Positions 22,384 through 33,642 of a stretch of 64,000 nucleotides of DNA are shown in pieces. The position numbers were made by a program, and so were the translations under genes. The DNA comes from Theristus sp. LFF4_11 (lineage: Eukaryota > Nematoda > Chromadorea > Monhysterida > Xyalidae): NCBI GenBank assembly GCA_030248135.1, contig JASANC010000646.1:37790-101789 (forward strand). The letters run 5' to 3'. The notes beneath the pieces are model-generated. The model did no database searches and had not been told where the DNA came from. It saw only the letters and a list, made by a program, of their open reading frames with translations. The first letter of the stretch is position 1. Each line of letters begins with the position of its first letter.

Positions 22384-24155
22384 AGCCGTGTTTCGACTCT
22401 GTAGTTTTGTCGAGTTTGGTGGTTCACTACTGTTTTTGTATGTACATGTAGAAAAGTTACAGTCGTTAGAATTGTTCGTTATATGCAGAAATCTGGTCGG
22501 TCCGACTGTTTTTCTTCGGAACTTCGCACTTAATAAATCACTGTTGCATTCTTTCCTCCACATGCGTTCGATGATGAAAAGCGAGGAAGGTAGCGAAAAA
22601 AAATTCAAGCACAAAGCAGAAACGTTCTTCAGAGAGCGCATGTACTGACTGCCTTCAAAGGAGTCAATTTAATTGCATAATCACTTCCGCTTTTTCGAAC
22701 CCTGTTATTGTCCGTCCATGTGTGTGTGTTCTGGCTTTTGTGGCCTATCTGTTAGCCGGAACAACACATGCACGAATTAAACAAACATCGTATCGCAAAA
22801 AACGCAGATGTGAATAAATAAACAACCCGGGGAGGCGAAAAGTCGTCAAAAATAGCGGCGGTCACGCGTTTATTTTGAAGCAGACGCTGCTTGTAGCTGA
22901 CAAACAACATTCTGATTTGTTGCAAAACGTGCGACGGAATTGCCTTTGAATCAAATATCAAACTTCTTTTTGCCCTCAATGCTTTCCAACGAATCTATTC
23001 AAAGACGACAAATGATTATTCATTTATTTGCATTTTGATTATGACTCTGTGAGAAAGTTTATTCAGAAGAAGCGATAATGTCTATCATCGAGCGGAGGCA
23101 AAACTCGTAAAGCGTTGCAACAAAAATCAGTTACCACACCGCGTGCGGCCAGGCCATGACATTGAGATAGACTGAAAGCTAGGAGAGTCCCAAACTGAGT
23201 GGAAAAGTCGAAACGATCCAAAGACACCATTCATTTTGCGAATTGTGGATCTAGCGGCTCCGTTTGAAAAACGCGCGATCAGCATGCAAAAACACTTCAC
23301 TGTGCTGAAGTTGATGTTCGCGGATGGGTGCGCACGAGTATTTTTTTGTTAATTTACGTAATCATGAAACCACAGTCAGTCAACCACATTTTTCATATTT
23401 TCTCATCTCGTTTTTGCAAGCCATTGTGGTGGTGTTTTTTAACATTCTTTCTTTTTCTGCCGCGTTAATTGAATCCATAAACAAAAAAGCTCATATCCTC
23501 ACCATTTATGCATGTAATGGACGGCGATGTGAATTTTTCCAAACCTTCAAAACTACAAAGCAAGCAAACGCATTTTTCATCACTTCGGCGAGTACAATAA
23601 TAGCGCCATAGTGAGTTTTTATTTCAAAGCTTGATCAAATATTGGAAACGTGTGTGTGATTAATGTTGCCCTCCACTGCTTTTCCAATGCCCACATTGAC
23701 TTTTCACATCGATAACATTGAGCTGAAAATCAATAGTAGCGAACAGTTTGTTGATTTAAATTTTCAATGATTTTTACTTCCACGGCATCTTGCTGTGCTT
23801 GATCGATGACTGATACTATTTTCCTCGTGTGGCCAACAAACAAGCCTACTCGACAAAGAACTCGACCAATTTGTTCATGACCTACCAGCTATCAAAATTA
23901 ACATTTTCTCGACTTTGTTCAGCTTCTGATTCAACTACATACCACTCCAGTAGTTGAAATCAAGAAAGGGTGCTAATTTCGGTAGCTGGCAACTAAGCAA
24001 ATCTGTTGAGTAGTTTGTTCAATAGTAGGAGTTCATAGCGAGCAACCTGCCTTGTAATTACAACAAATTGGGTGTAAATTACATATAGTTCGAACGACCG
24101 AAACCAAGCTAAACTGCGTACCGGAAACCACACACCGACCAAAAAAATCAATATC
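22384..24155. other. Intergenic stretch
   Basis: Contains the K2 3' flank, with AATAAA near 22532. Beyond that I see no gene, repeat family or RNA signature that can be supported. Confidence 0.5.
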
Positions 24156-25152
24156 ATGATTGACGACGACGTGTCGAACGTCAGTTTGCCGTCTCCGGAT
24201 GAAGTGACCGCGTCGCTGCGGCCGACCACCGGTGGTGACTCGTGGACGGTCTATAATCTGCTGAAAAGCTCGGACGGCAACATATTCGTTGAAATCAGAC
24301 TCTGGCTGGAACTGCTGCTGTGCATTGTGGTGAGGGCACTACTTTCAAACTTGCGGCTTGTTTCATTTTGTTGTTACTGGCGCTGCCGTGAGACCTCGTG
24401 GTGTCTCGTATCGCGCGATTTTTGACTGTCTTGTCTCGTCATTTGTCTTGTGGCGGCCATCGTTGTTTCGTCCCGTTTTGAAACGTTTTTGTTTCGTTGT
24501 CTTTTTTGAAACATTTTTCATGACTTCCCATGTTCATGACGTTCCATAATTTTGCAATTCCGTTTTCCTTTCCGTTTGTGTTTTCTTGAATAAATATGCA
24601 ACTTCGGCTTCTCTTTCCGGGGACGACTGTTATATTACTGAATATTGATGGTGGACTGATCTGTGTCGTGTGAAAGAAAGAAAAACGTAGCTTGGCTCCC
24701 TCAGCCGGAGCGAGAAATCAAGCCGAGCCCAAATCACCAACGAAAATAGCCGAGACTACATTAAAGCCGAAAAACCACAAAAACCAAACCCACACCTGAA
24801 AACAGAATCACACTGTTTGCAGGTGGTCGTGTCGATCTTCGTCTGTGCGTGCTACGCGATGCGGCGTATCGAGGCGGACGCGCACCGAAACCCGGCCTAC
24901 GTGCCGGAGGACTACGTCGAGCCGAAGCACACGCTCGCCGCGGCCCCGAGCACGTTCCTGCATGTGATGGGCTCGAATTTGATCGCCATGACCAGCGCCC
25001 GATCGTCACCGCGGTCACCACCACCGCAACAGTTGCCGTGCACCCCGGCCAGCGCGCAGCCTCCTTCGGACGATCAGACTGCAATGCGGTTGCCCGCTGC
25101 GTCGACGAGCGCAACGCAAGAGACACTGGCGCCGGTCGTGGTCGACATTTGA
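24156..25152 (+). CDS. Small single-span membrane protein, unrecognised
   Basis: Two exons, 24156-24329 and 24823-25152, joined in phase 0 (donor GTGAGG, acceptor TTTGCAG), encode 167 residues. The N-terminal 50 residues are hydrophilic (MIDDDVSNVSLPSPDEV). One hydrophobic segment spans the exon junction (LWLELLLCIVVVVSIFVCAC). The C-terminal 95 residues are rich in Ser, Pro and Thr (SPRSPPPQQLPCTPASAQPP). No cleavable signal peptide is visible, so a type III (N-out) or tail-in orientation is possible. Exon 2 is more GC-rich than its surroundings, which supports real coding. I do not recognise a family; function unknown. Confidence 0.65.
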
Positions 25153-25390
25153 GCATTCGTTGTTGTTTTGTGTTTTTTTCTGTATTTTTCTTGAGCTTTC
25201 GGTTTTTCTTGTTTTATTTTTTTGTTCATTTTTTTCGATCTCTCTTGCTTGTTGAACGAGTTAAAAACCGGCGCTCTGATGTTTCTCTTTGTTTTGCGCG
25301 AAAACGATAAAAGTCACATCACAACCACAGCGCCGTGTTGTGTGTTCTGATTTATTTTCTTCGCACCCTAAATATGCTCTAAATGCTGTT

Positions 25391-25528
25391 TTTCACTTGT
25401 TTTGGGCCGGGTGTGAGGTTTTTCAAAGTGACAATTGTGTCAGTTATGGACAAATGAAGTGCCTCTCACAACTGAAGAAATGCATACCTGATTGGGGTGG
25501 AGTTGTGCAGAAACTATGTGGAAAATAA
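25391..25528 (+). CDS. Possible terminal exon of a small cysteine-rich protein
   Basis: A short open stretch ends in a regularly spaced cysteine pattern (CEVFQSDNCVSYGQMKC, then KKCIPDWGGVV and a final C-G-K before TAA), with AATAAA about 40 bases downstream. Five cysteines in 40 residues next to a polyadenylation signal suggest a secreted mini-protein, but no upstream signal-peptide exon or clear acceptor was found. It could equally be chance. Confidence 0.25.
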   Translation, partial: FHLFWAGCEVFQSDNCVSYGQMKCLSQLKKCIPDWGGVVQKLCGK

Positions 25529-25529
25529 G

Positions 25530-26655
25530 TCAATACTTGTAAATAGTGGTTCTTAATGAAGTAAAGTAATAAAGATAAAAATTTTCGTTCAGCATGCTGA
25601 TTGTGCGAGTTTTTGTGGCCAAACCAGTGGACGACATAGGAACTCAAAAATCTTTGTTCATCGGTTAACCCGTCCAAAGCGCGGTGCGTTCCTTCCCACT
25701 TTTAAACACTCGACTCGCTCATGTTTTTTGAATGTAATAATATTGAACGCAGCAGCGCTACTATTGTACACAAGCTGCAAAAATTTTTGACAACAGCGAG
25801 AAAGAAAGTTTCTGAGCAGAAACACATAAGCCGCTCACACACGTTCTGGAACATTTTGAAATTCAACTGAATCGACTTGAAACTCGTTGTAAAAATGCGT
25901 TGAAAATAAAACTGTGTGTGTGTGTGACACATAACACGACAAAAAGGACTTATTGCAATGTGATGGGTTCCGAAAAACGCAGAAACGTGTGTAACACACA
26001 AATTCGGCTCTTTCAGGTGACTTTTTTGTGTCTGGAAATTTTTTTGCGGTGGTCCGCCATGTAGATTTAACAAAGATGTGTTTTTTGCTGATGTGTATTG
26101 TATGTCTGTCTTTAAGTGTTGAAAGGAACCAACAAATAAAAACCTCAATGAGCGCTTTCTTTTGCAACAGGGATTTTTAACTGCATTTTAACTGTGAAAG
26201 CATTTTAACTCTATTGCCCGTCATTTCTGCGTCTTTCAGAATGAGTAAAAACTGAATTTAGAAAGATACCGCACTTTACCGTGGCAGTATATGGCGCCTT
26301 TTCTGTTTGTGTTTCAAAAAACTTTTTTGCGCAATTTGTTGGAGCGTTTGTGAAAACATTTGCGATTTCTGGTGTGCTGTGTGACAACATATAATTCGAT
26401 TCGAACCAAACTTTGTTTTGAAAACGATAGAATGTAGAACAGCAAACAAACCGAACAAAATAATAATCTGCCGCCGACACCGAAGGACGGTGGGCCCTGG
26501 AAGAAAACATGGTTTCACAACGAAAAACCGTAAATATTCATTTATTTGCGATGTCGCCGGAACTAGAGTAATTAGCGGCTAATGGCTTTGACGTAGCTCT
26601 TCCATTATTGGCTAATTATTATTTCTGCAATTTCGCTACTTTGAATTCGCGCGTC
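25530..26655. other. Intergenic stretch
   Basis: AT-rich sequence with no gene or repeat that I can support. Open frames on the minus strand (25702-26518) have no exon-like structure or recognisable motif. Confidence 0.45.
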
Positions 26656-29600
26656 ATGTTGGCTTTGTTGTTCAAGCTGCTCATCTTTTTTTCGTGCTCC
26701 GGCGGCTTTCTCGTGATTGGTTAGTTTGAATTGGTTTTTTTGATAAAAATTCTCAATTTTCAATTTTGATTGATTATTTTCAGCTGCGTGCGAGATAGCC
26801 ATCGAGTCACACTAAAATTTTATGTTCACTAAAATTAAAAGTAGGAATAGTGAAAATGAGTTTTTGTGTTAAAGACGCGAATTCCACTGCGGGATGGCCG
26901 AATAAATATGCCAGGTTTGAATAAAAAAAATACGTTCAGAAACCTTTAGAAACCCGATTGCGCGTCCAATTTGATGTGTTTTTATACAAATTGATTCTTC
27001 CTGCTATTCTGTGTTCATTCTTTCTCCTTGCACATACGGTAGGGAATCATCTTGGCATTCTTGAAAGTCTGCGATAGATCCTGCCTTGATGGAGAACACA
27101 TAAACTGCCTTCATTTATTCGGCCATACTGTACTAATCTTTTCCTTCTCAGCCAATCAGATCACTGCAAAAAATGCTTTTATTTTCAGTGATTGACCAAG
27201 TCTATCCAACGTACTGCATTGCTCGTGATGCGTTCATTGACTGGTTCGACTTTTACTTTCCATTCGCTAAACTCATCCGGCGCTTCATTCGCATTTTCAA
27301 GCGGGTACGATTTTCAGTTTTCGTGCTGTTACATGAATATTTTGTTCTTTTTTCAAAACACAGTGCTAAAAAATTAACAGGAGCGGGAAATAAAACACGC
27401 TTTGACAGCACCGACGTTGAATCAGTAATTTTAAATCCAATCCCTCGAGTTTTTTGGTTGCAAGTGCACGTTTGACAGTTTTGCTGCCATCGGAGTTTCA
27501 ACATTTATTTAGTTTAAAAAAAACATTTGCACAGGAATTGAAGGCATCCGGTGGTGCGAAAAAAGATGCAGAAGAAGTCGAGGGCGACGACGCTGAACCC
27601 GCGGGGGAAGGTGAGTCATTGTTATTGAATCAATTCAGGTGAACAGAAAGGTGCATTAGTCAGACAGCAGCGCATATCCAGCCAGTATAATAAAAAATTC
27701 TGAATTCGCCAAAACATTGTTTCAGGAGACCAATCAGCCGACGACGCTGGTGGAGGCGGCGGCGATAAAGAAGGAGCGGAAAAGGAGAAACCCGAAACGG
27801 GTGAAGAAGGCGACGGCGAAGGGGAGCAAGAAGAGCGGCCCCCAATGCAGATCCCTTTGTGGCTGATTTATGTGATCTTGGGTACAATTGGATTTGGAAT
27901 TATTCACCATCCACCTGCCGCTCAAGTTGTCCTGGCTGTTGCAGGTTTGTTAAAATTTTTAATTCGGCTCAAAAACGGTCTTAACGCCTAGTCTGCTTGA
28001 TTCTTAATCAAAATTTTTTGCTTTTGTCAGAAAATCTGTTTTATCTGTGCACTTCAGGCTGCTGGCTTGTCTATGAATTTATTTTTGTCGTCGAATGTGA
28101 CTCCGACAATTTGAAGAACGCGTTTCTCTACTGTTTCTGTTTGCTAGCGAGTTTTGGAATTCTGTACGAACCGAAAATCACGTTGCTGCAGCTGGCTTTG
28201 CTTGGTGTAGCTATGTTTGTCATTGAGCAACATCAGAAAGAAGAAGACCAACCGAGGCTGACGTGGAAAAAAGCCCTGTGCATAGGTAAGTTTTTGTGAT
28301 GAGCTTAAGGTTATTTTGGTTTTTGTTTGTATGGTTTCCGTATTTGATTTGTCTGATTCTGATGATTTTAAATGACCAATGAACAAGTATTCTTCAGATG
28401 GCATCAACATTTACTGTTGGCATTGCCATTTTAATTTTATTCCACCGTTTCCAGCGATTCTCTGGTATGGCTGGTGGCATTTCTGGCGTGTACATTTTCC
28501 ATTGTTGGTCACCGGTTTCATGGTTCTTCTGGCATTGGTCGATCGATACCGCTGGTCAAACGCTTACAATGTCACTTTCTGGGTCGGATATATTGCGTTC
28601 TGCGCTGCAGTCCTAAAGTGGCCGCCATTCGCGTTGTGCACCGCTGCCCTGCTCGGGGTTCGAGCAACGGGAAAAATTGTCGCTAACGATGAATGGATCA
28701 CGCAGCTGGTAGACATGGAGAATGAGAACGTGTTCAGGTTTGTGGCTTTGGTTTGTTTGGAGCATAATTTTAGTTGGACACTTCTGATTGGCAGAGGAAA
28801 AAATTACAACGTGACGCTGAAGCATTTTATGGGCAACTCATTTCAGTGTCGTCCGTGTGCCTGAGACGACTGTGGATGCGTACGAGCTATTTGTGATGGT
28901 CAAGGACACGCTCGTTGAAGGGGTCAGCGGAGGGGGTGCCGAAGAAGAGGGTGGAGAGGAGCAACCCGAAGAGGGCGAAGAACAAGCTGGTGAAGAGGCA
29001 GCAGAGGGTGGCGGCGAGCCTGATGAAGGTGATGAGGGCATTGAGGAACGCGTCACGGTGATGGAAGTGGATGCTGAGGCCGAGGAAGCGCAGGAGGAAG
29101 AGCACGCTCAAGACGAAGCGGAGGGTGCAAAGGTAAAACTGAGCCTTTCGTGAAACGTTTAAACAATCTATTTTGACATGACTTATGTAATTGTGTATTA
29201 CTTCAAAGTCGAAGAGAAAAAGAATTACACCGGTTGCGCATGACAAAACAACGATCGTTTTCTGCTTATGAATGCTACACAACAACTTATTTCTTTTATT
29301 TGGGCCGCCAACGACATCGACGCCACCGATCCCGAGATCGCTCAGTTGGTTTCGATCGAGAACGAACGAATCGACGAAATCGAAAAAGAGCTCCAGGCGA
29401 AACTGGCGCGAATCCGTAAACTCGAAATGGAGGTCGAGAGTCGCCTGCAGAGGATCACGAAACTCGAGAAACTCTCGCGCGCTCGTACGCTCGAACGCGA
29501 GGTCGAACAACGACTGGAACACATCAGACAGATGGAGGAGGCGATGGAGGAGAAGGTGATGAGTTGCCAGGACTTGGTCGTCGACGAAGCCACCGGCGAC

Positions 29601-29810
29601 TTTGAGCTGGTCAATGGACATGACGAAACACAAGCAGATCATCATGAAACGCCGGTGCTTTTAGACGCGCACAAGCTTCAGAATAAACAGCAGGTGGACG
29701 TGAATGACAAACTTGTCACGGAGTCAGGCATCGAATTGTCGGATGAGCTCGAAGAGGTCGAGGTGCCTGATATTGATGTGATCATTGAGGAAGAAGAAAC
29801 GGAGGCATAA
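26656..29810 (+). CDS. Multi-span membrane protein with acidic segments and coiled-coil tail, unrecognised
   Basis: Eight phase-consistent exons: 26656-26719, 27189-27304, 27535-27610, 27726-27947, 28058-28285, 28455-28737, 28847-29132, and 29346 (or 29337) to 29810, giving about 579 residues. Order: signal-like start MLALLFKLLIFFSCSG; an amphipathic YFPFAKLIRRFIRIFKR; an acidic Gly/Glu stretch (residues about 60-125); hydrophobic segments IPLWLIYVILGTIGFGIF, FLYCFCLLASFGIL, LQLALLGVAMFVI, FPLLVTGFMVLLALV and FWVGYIAFCAAVLKWPPF; a second Glu-rich stretch; then a long heptad region (EIEKELQAKLARIRKLEMEV) and an acidic end. Exon 8's acceptor is ambiguous by nine bases. The design (acidic loop, four or five spans, cytosolic coiled coil) recalls endoplasmic or nuclear membrane proteins, but I cannot name the family. 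Confidence 0.75.
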
Positions 29811-30334
29811 GTAAGTTTCAATTGAATATCAGCAGAAATGGTCAGATTTCCTCTGTTTTTTGTGACTCCACCAGCCTGACAGCGCAGATGAGTTGTTTTG
29901 ATTGTAGGAAGAAAGCTGTTTTTTTGTTTGTGTTTTATCTCCTACTCCAAATTTTGACTGGTTTTTAGTCATTGCGCTAGCAAAACCTGACTTGGGGTGT
30001 GCACTTTCCTTGAATTCAGTTTTTGTTTTTGGAAAGAATTACCCTTTTATTTGCGTTGGTATTTTGTTTACGTTGTAAATTAAATGACGGATTTCGCATT
30101 TAATGTTGTTCTTTCATGCGACGAAGAGTACATATTTGTGCATGAATAAACAAACACCATTATTCTTTTTAACAAAGTGAACACAGTAAAACTCAAAAAC
30201 TGTTTTGCTTTGTTGAATGATTTTTTGACGGCAATCATTTTGCACTTAAAAAACATGGACTAACATCGAAAATGCAGCAACGTAAACGTAGCTAACCGTG
30301 CACTAAAAGATGAAACCGCTAAATACAAAATAGA
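29811..30334. other. Intergenic, convergent genes
   Basis: The 3' flanks of the plus-strand membrane protein and the minus-strand fucosyltransferase meet here. AATAAA occurs near 30145. Nothing else was seen. Confidence 0.5.
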
Positions 30335-33142
30335 TCATGGCCAAACTTGCGCATTTGTCTTTGGACACTGAGTTTTAACGCTCCAGAAATTTGTCAAACT
30401 GTCAACTGTACCATTCCAAGTCGGATCGTTCAAAATTTCGCACAGTTTGCACAAATACAGACCGCTCTGATCAGCCACTTTGTATTTTTGACGCCACTGA
30501 AAATACTGCAGGTAGGCGTCCCGGTGTTTCGTGAGGTTCACCAGATGCGCGGCCATCTGTCGTTTTGGAGATATGGGGCCCAGTTTTGGAAAAAAACATG
30601 GCCACTTTTTATTCTACACCACCAAATGTGCACCGCAAGACGCCGCACTGAGAAACGAGAAAATAAAACCGTTGCTGCTAAACGTACGCCAGTGAAGGCG
30701 CTGTTGAAAATGCTATTGCAATGAACTACTGCAGCTTCAATTTCAGCAGCAATTTTTAAGTGGGAAACAAGTTTACACACGTTTTGCCAATTTTATGGTA
30801 ACAACGCTAGCTTTGCATTTTGATTAAAAGCTTGAATGCGCTGTTTCATTTTCTGTTTTTGATGGAACAAGTTCAGGTGTGGCATTCAAGCCCACATCAT
30901 GAATTTCAATTTTTTAATGCAAAAAGTGCAGATTTTCCACCACTGGGCCCTGTTTAGCCGATCGAAAATCATCCGCCGCAATGAAACTGTCCGGAGGTGC
31001 AAATTTCTTTGCGGTTGCCCTCACCACCACCAGAGGCACAAGTTCGTGACTGAGCGCGCGGTACAGCTGGTCAGAAACAAAGTCGGCGCATGTGCTATCC
31101 TCGAATGCGATTAAAAAATGGTAGTGAACGGACAGTAAATTGTTGCACTTCACGTTGCTATCGTCGTTGATCGTGGACAGTGTTGAAGCCATTGGTCGAA
31201 TTTTGTCACTCATCGCCACGTTGAGGTCCATAGGTTGATCGCAGGGCAGGTTGTTCGAACCACAGTTTCCTGAAGTTTAGATCTGGCGTGCCGACTGATT
31301 TAGTACAGTCTACTCGTAAATCATAGACAGTCAGATGATTGGTCGACCGAAAAGGAGGCTCTCGCCTTCCGTCGTATATACCCCATTGTGCAATATTTAA
31401 TTTTGCTGCAAGCTTGTGCTGTCGTGCCTCCAATAAAAAAAAACTGAAAGACCGGTAAAAGCCAGCGAACAAAACCAAAAATTCAAACTATCTAATTTAC
31501 CGAAGATGTCAATCGCAAAATACTCTGCCAACTGTCTGACGTATTGTTCGGTTGCCATTTTGCATTCGGAGGGCAACCAAGCCGCCTGGCGGTCTTTTTC
31601 AAAAAGCGCCATTTTCACACTCTCCAATTCCGCTGCACCGAGTTCGTCATCTGTACGGGAAAAACCGTAGATGTACATTGTATGGAACTCAGACTGCACC
31701 TGTAGTTGCAGGCTGCGGCTGCATCACTTTTCTGAACTGTTCCAACATGATGCACCAAATGAGCTCCCAACTCCCAACCGATGCCCCAAATGAGATACAT
31801 CTCGAAAATGAGGATTGGCCCCAAAAATAATCATGGTAAAATATTCAGCCTTACGGGCACCACTGATTATCATCGAGGCGTGGTGCACCGCTCCAACAAG
31901 TTTTCTTACCATTTTTTGACCACATCTGTTGGTGGCTGGCGACCTCGTTTTCAGGGTATCTGTTGGGAGTTCACTTTGAGGCTCCGCTAGCTTATGCTCA
32001 TAAACACAACAATAAATCGTCCAATAAAAAGACCGACGGTCTTCTACCGATTTCCTGCAGTGCCGCGGCCGTAATTCGCACGGTCGCCGACCGACCGTAA
32101 GTTACGGTCATGTTGAAAAACGCATCGCCGAGCAGTCGCGAAATCGCTCGAACGTTTTCCTCGACCTTCGTTGGCGGCTGATCACAGTGGAAAATTGCCA
32201 GTTGCCGATCAGAATTTTTGGAGTTTCGCCGTTTTTCAGTCTGCTGAAGTTTTTGCGAAAAACTGGACACGTTTCGACAGTCAACCAGCCAGGCGGTCGC
32301 CGTGTCACGCAGCGCGATGTCATTCGTGAACGTGCAACTCTGCTGAGACGCTGAGCATCTTGGTTGCACGCTGTACGCCCATTGGTCGGGCAAATTTCGT
32401 TCCGACCAATCAAGAACGACCACCAGACATGTGCAGGACTTTTCATTGAGAAATAAAAAATAGTGAAAACACTGATGGAGAGAGTTTTGGGCTCGGTGAA
32501 AACTGCCTACAAAAATGACAAGTGAAGCGGTTATTAAACAGCGTTACTAGTTTTATAGCACGTGAACGTGCTTACAATAGCTATCTAGATACTTTAATAG
32601 CCAGTTTCATGAACAATTTAGCAGCCGTGTTTCTCAGTGCAAAGCAATCCTCAAAAAGCGATTTTATGAGTTGACGATACTTGTTTTTCTGGAGTTTTTT
32701 TCTGAACATATATTGATGATACCGCTGCAAATAAACTGCCCGATCAATGTCATGCTGATAATCTGCAAATGGTGCAAATTGGGCAGCATTGCATGCGGTT
32801 CGGTAGCGAAAAGCCATGCACTGGTCTTGAAAAGCCATTTTTTATCGTTGTTCTGACTTCCGCTGTTGTGATTTTCGGGTAATTTTCATTCCTCGTTATG
32901 TCATTGTTATTATCCACAAAGCCGTCATTTTTTTGAATTTCTTCATTTTTACCACTGTTGTTCGTTTGAAATCGAGACAGACGATTTAGTAACGACAATT
33001 GACAGTGTTGCGATTGAAGGGCTTTATTTGAAAGATATCGTTCACAGTAGATCAGTATCACAGCTACGAATATGAGCGCAAATACCAGCAGAATTCGAAG
33101 AACTCGAATATTTGGTTGCCAGAAATGAAAATTCAGTCGCAT
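30335..33142 (-). CDS. GT10 alpha-1,3-fucosyltransferase
   Basis: Golgi type II enzyme transferring fucose from GDP-fucose to N-acetylglucosamine-containing or core glycans. Core exons in transcript order: 32471-32048, 31650-31501, 31269-30944, 30556-30335 (stop), all in phase. Family signatures: CTFTNDIALRDTATAW; FFNMTVTYGR (the F-N-W-T-M-S-Y position); DRQAAWLPSECKMATEQYVR; HFLIAFEDSTCADFVSDQLY with RALSHELVPLVV (the donor-binding block); KKFAPPDSFIAADDF; and YLQYFQWRQKY followed by C-K-L-C. Upstream, 33142-32858 encodes a signal anchor (VLRILLVFALIFVAVILIY) and a hydrophilic stem, and 32820-32593 more stem. Joining them needs a 37-nt intron and a GTATCT donor, so the N-terminal half is less certain and could be a separate gene. 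An upstream in-frame ATG at 33220 is an alternative start. The full model is 544 residues. Confidence 0.85.
31305..31352. repeat. MITE family A end in fucosyltransferase intron
   Basis: Only the left arm remains: TACAGTCTACTCGTAAATCA followed by a degraded GTCAGATGATTGGTCG. Confidence 0.55.
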
Positions 33143-33642
33143 AGTCAGTTTTGGACAAACCACGTTTGGATTCCAACTTTCAGAACCATACAAAATAGCG
33201 AGTAAAAACATGCAAATCACGACGATTTGACTGAAACGGAGAAGGAGCCAGCGTTGAAAAGAAACATAGAGAACACAACAATGAGGTTTTTAACCGAAGT
33301 CAATTGGACATTGAAACTGCAGCAAAAACAAAGTGTTTGGCTTGACACGGAGTGTGGTAAGGTAAATCAATACAGGATAACACACTGTCTGAAAAGAAGA
33401 ACGTTGCAGCAATGTCTTACAAAAATGTATTTGGAGTGATGATTATACAAAACGTTCCCTATCGCCGACAGCCAATTGTTCAGCTTTTCACTTACTGTTC
33501 AGCTCATAGTATTCAAAATTGAATGAACTGAAACACTATTAAAATTAAGTTAAAAATTATAATAATTAAAAAACATAGTCAAGAAAACTTATTCAGAATC
33601 CATTGCCATAACAAAAAACCAAAAAAACAAACAAACACGCAT

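Noticed and set aside
24761..25156. Arginine- and alanine-rich minus-strand frame over exon 2 of the one-span protein
   Set aside because: Antisense shadow of a GC-rich coding exon; no splice or motif support.
26784..26813. Alternative second exon of the acidic membrane protein ending in a stop after ten codons
   Set aside because: In phase with exon 1 after a good TTTTCAG acceptor, but would give a 31-residue product; skipping to 27189 gives a full protein. It could be a regulated poison exon, but there is no evidence.
28887..29645. Long minus-strand frame of 252 residues
   Set aside because: Antisense of the Glu-rich and coiled-coil exons on the plus strand, which have phase-consistent splicing.
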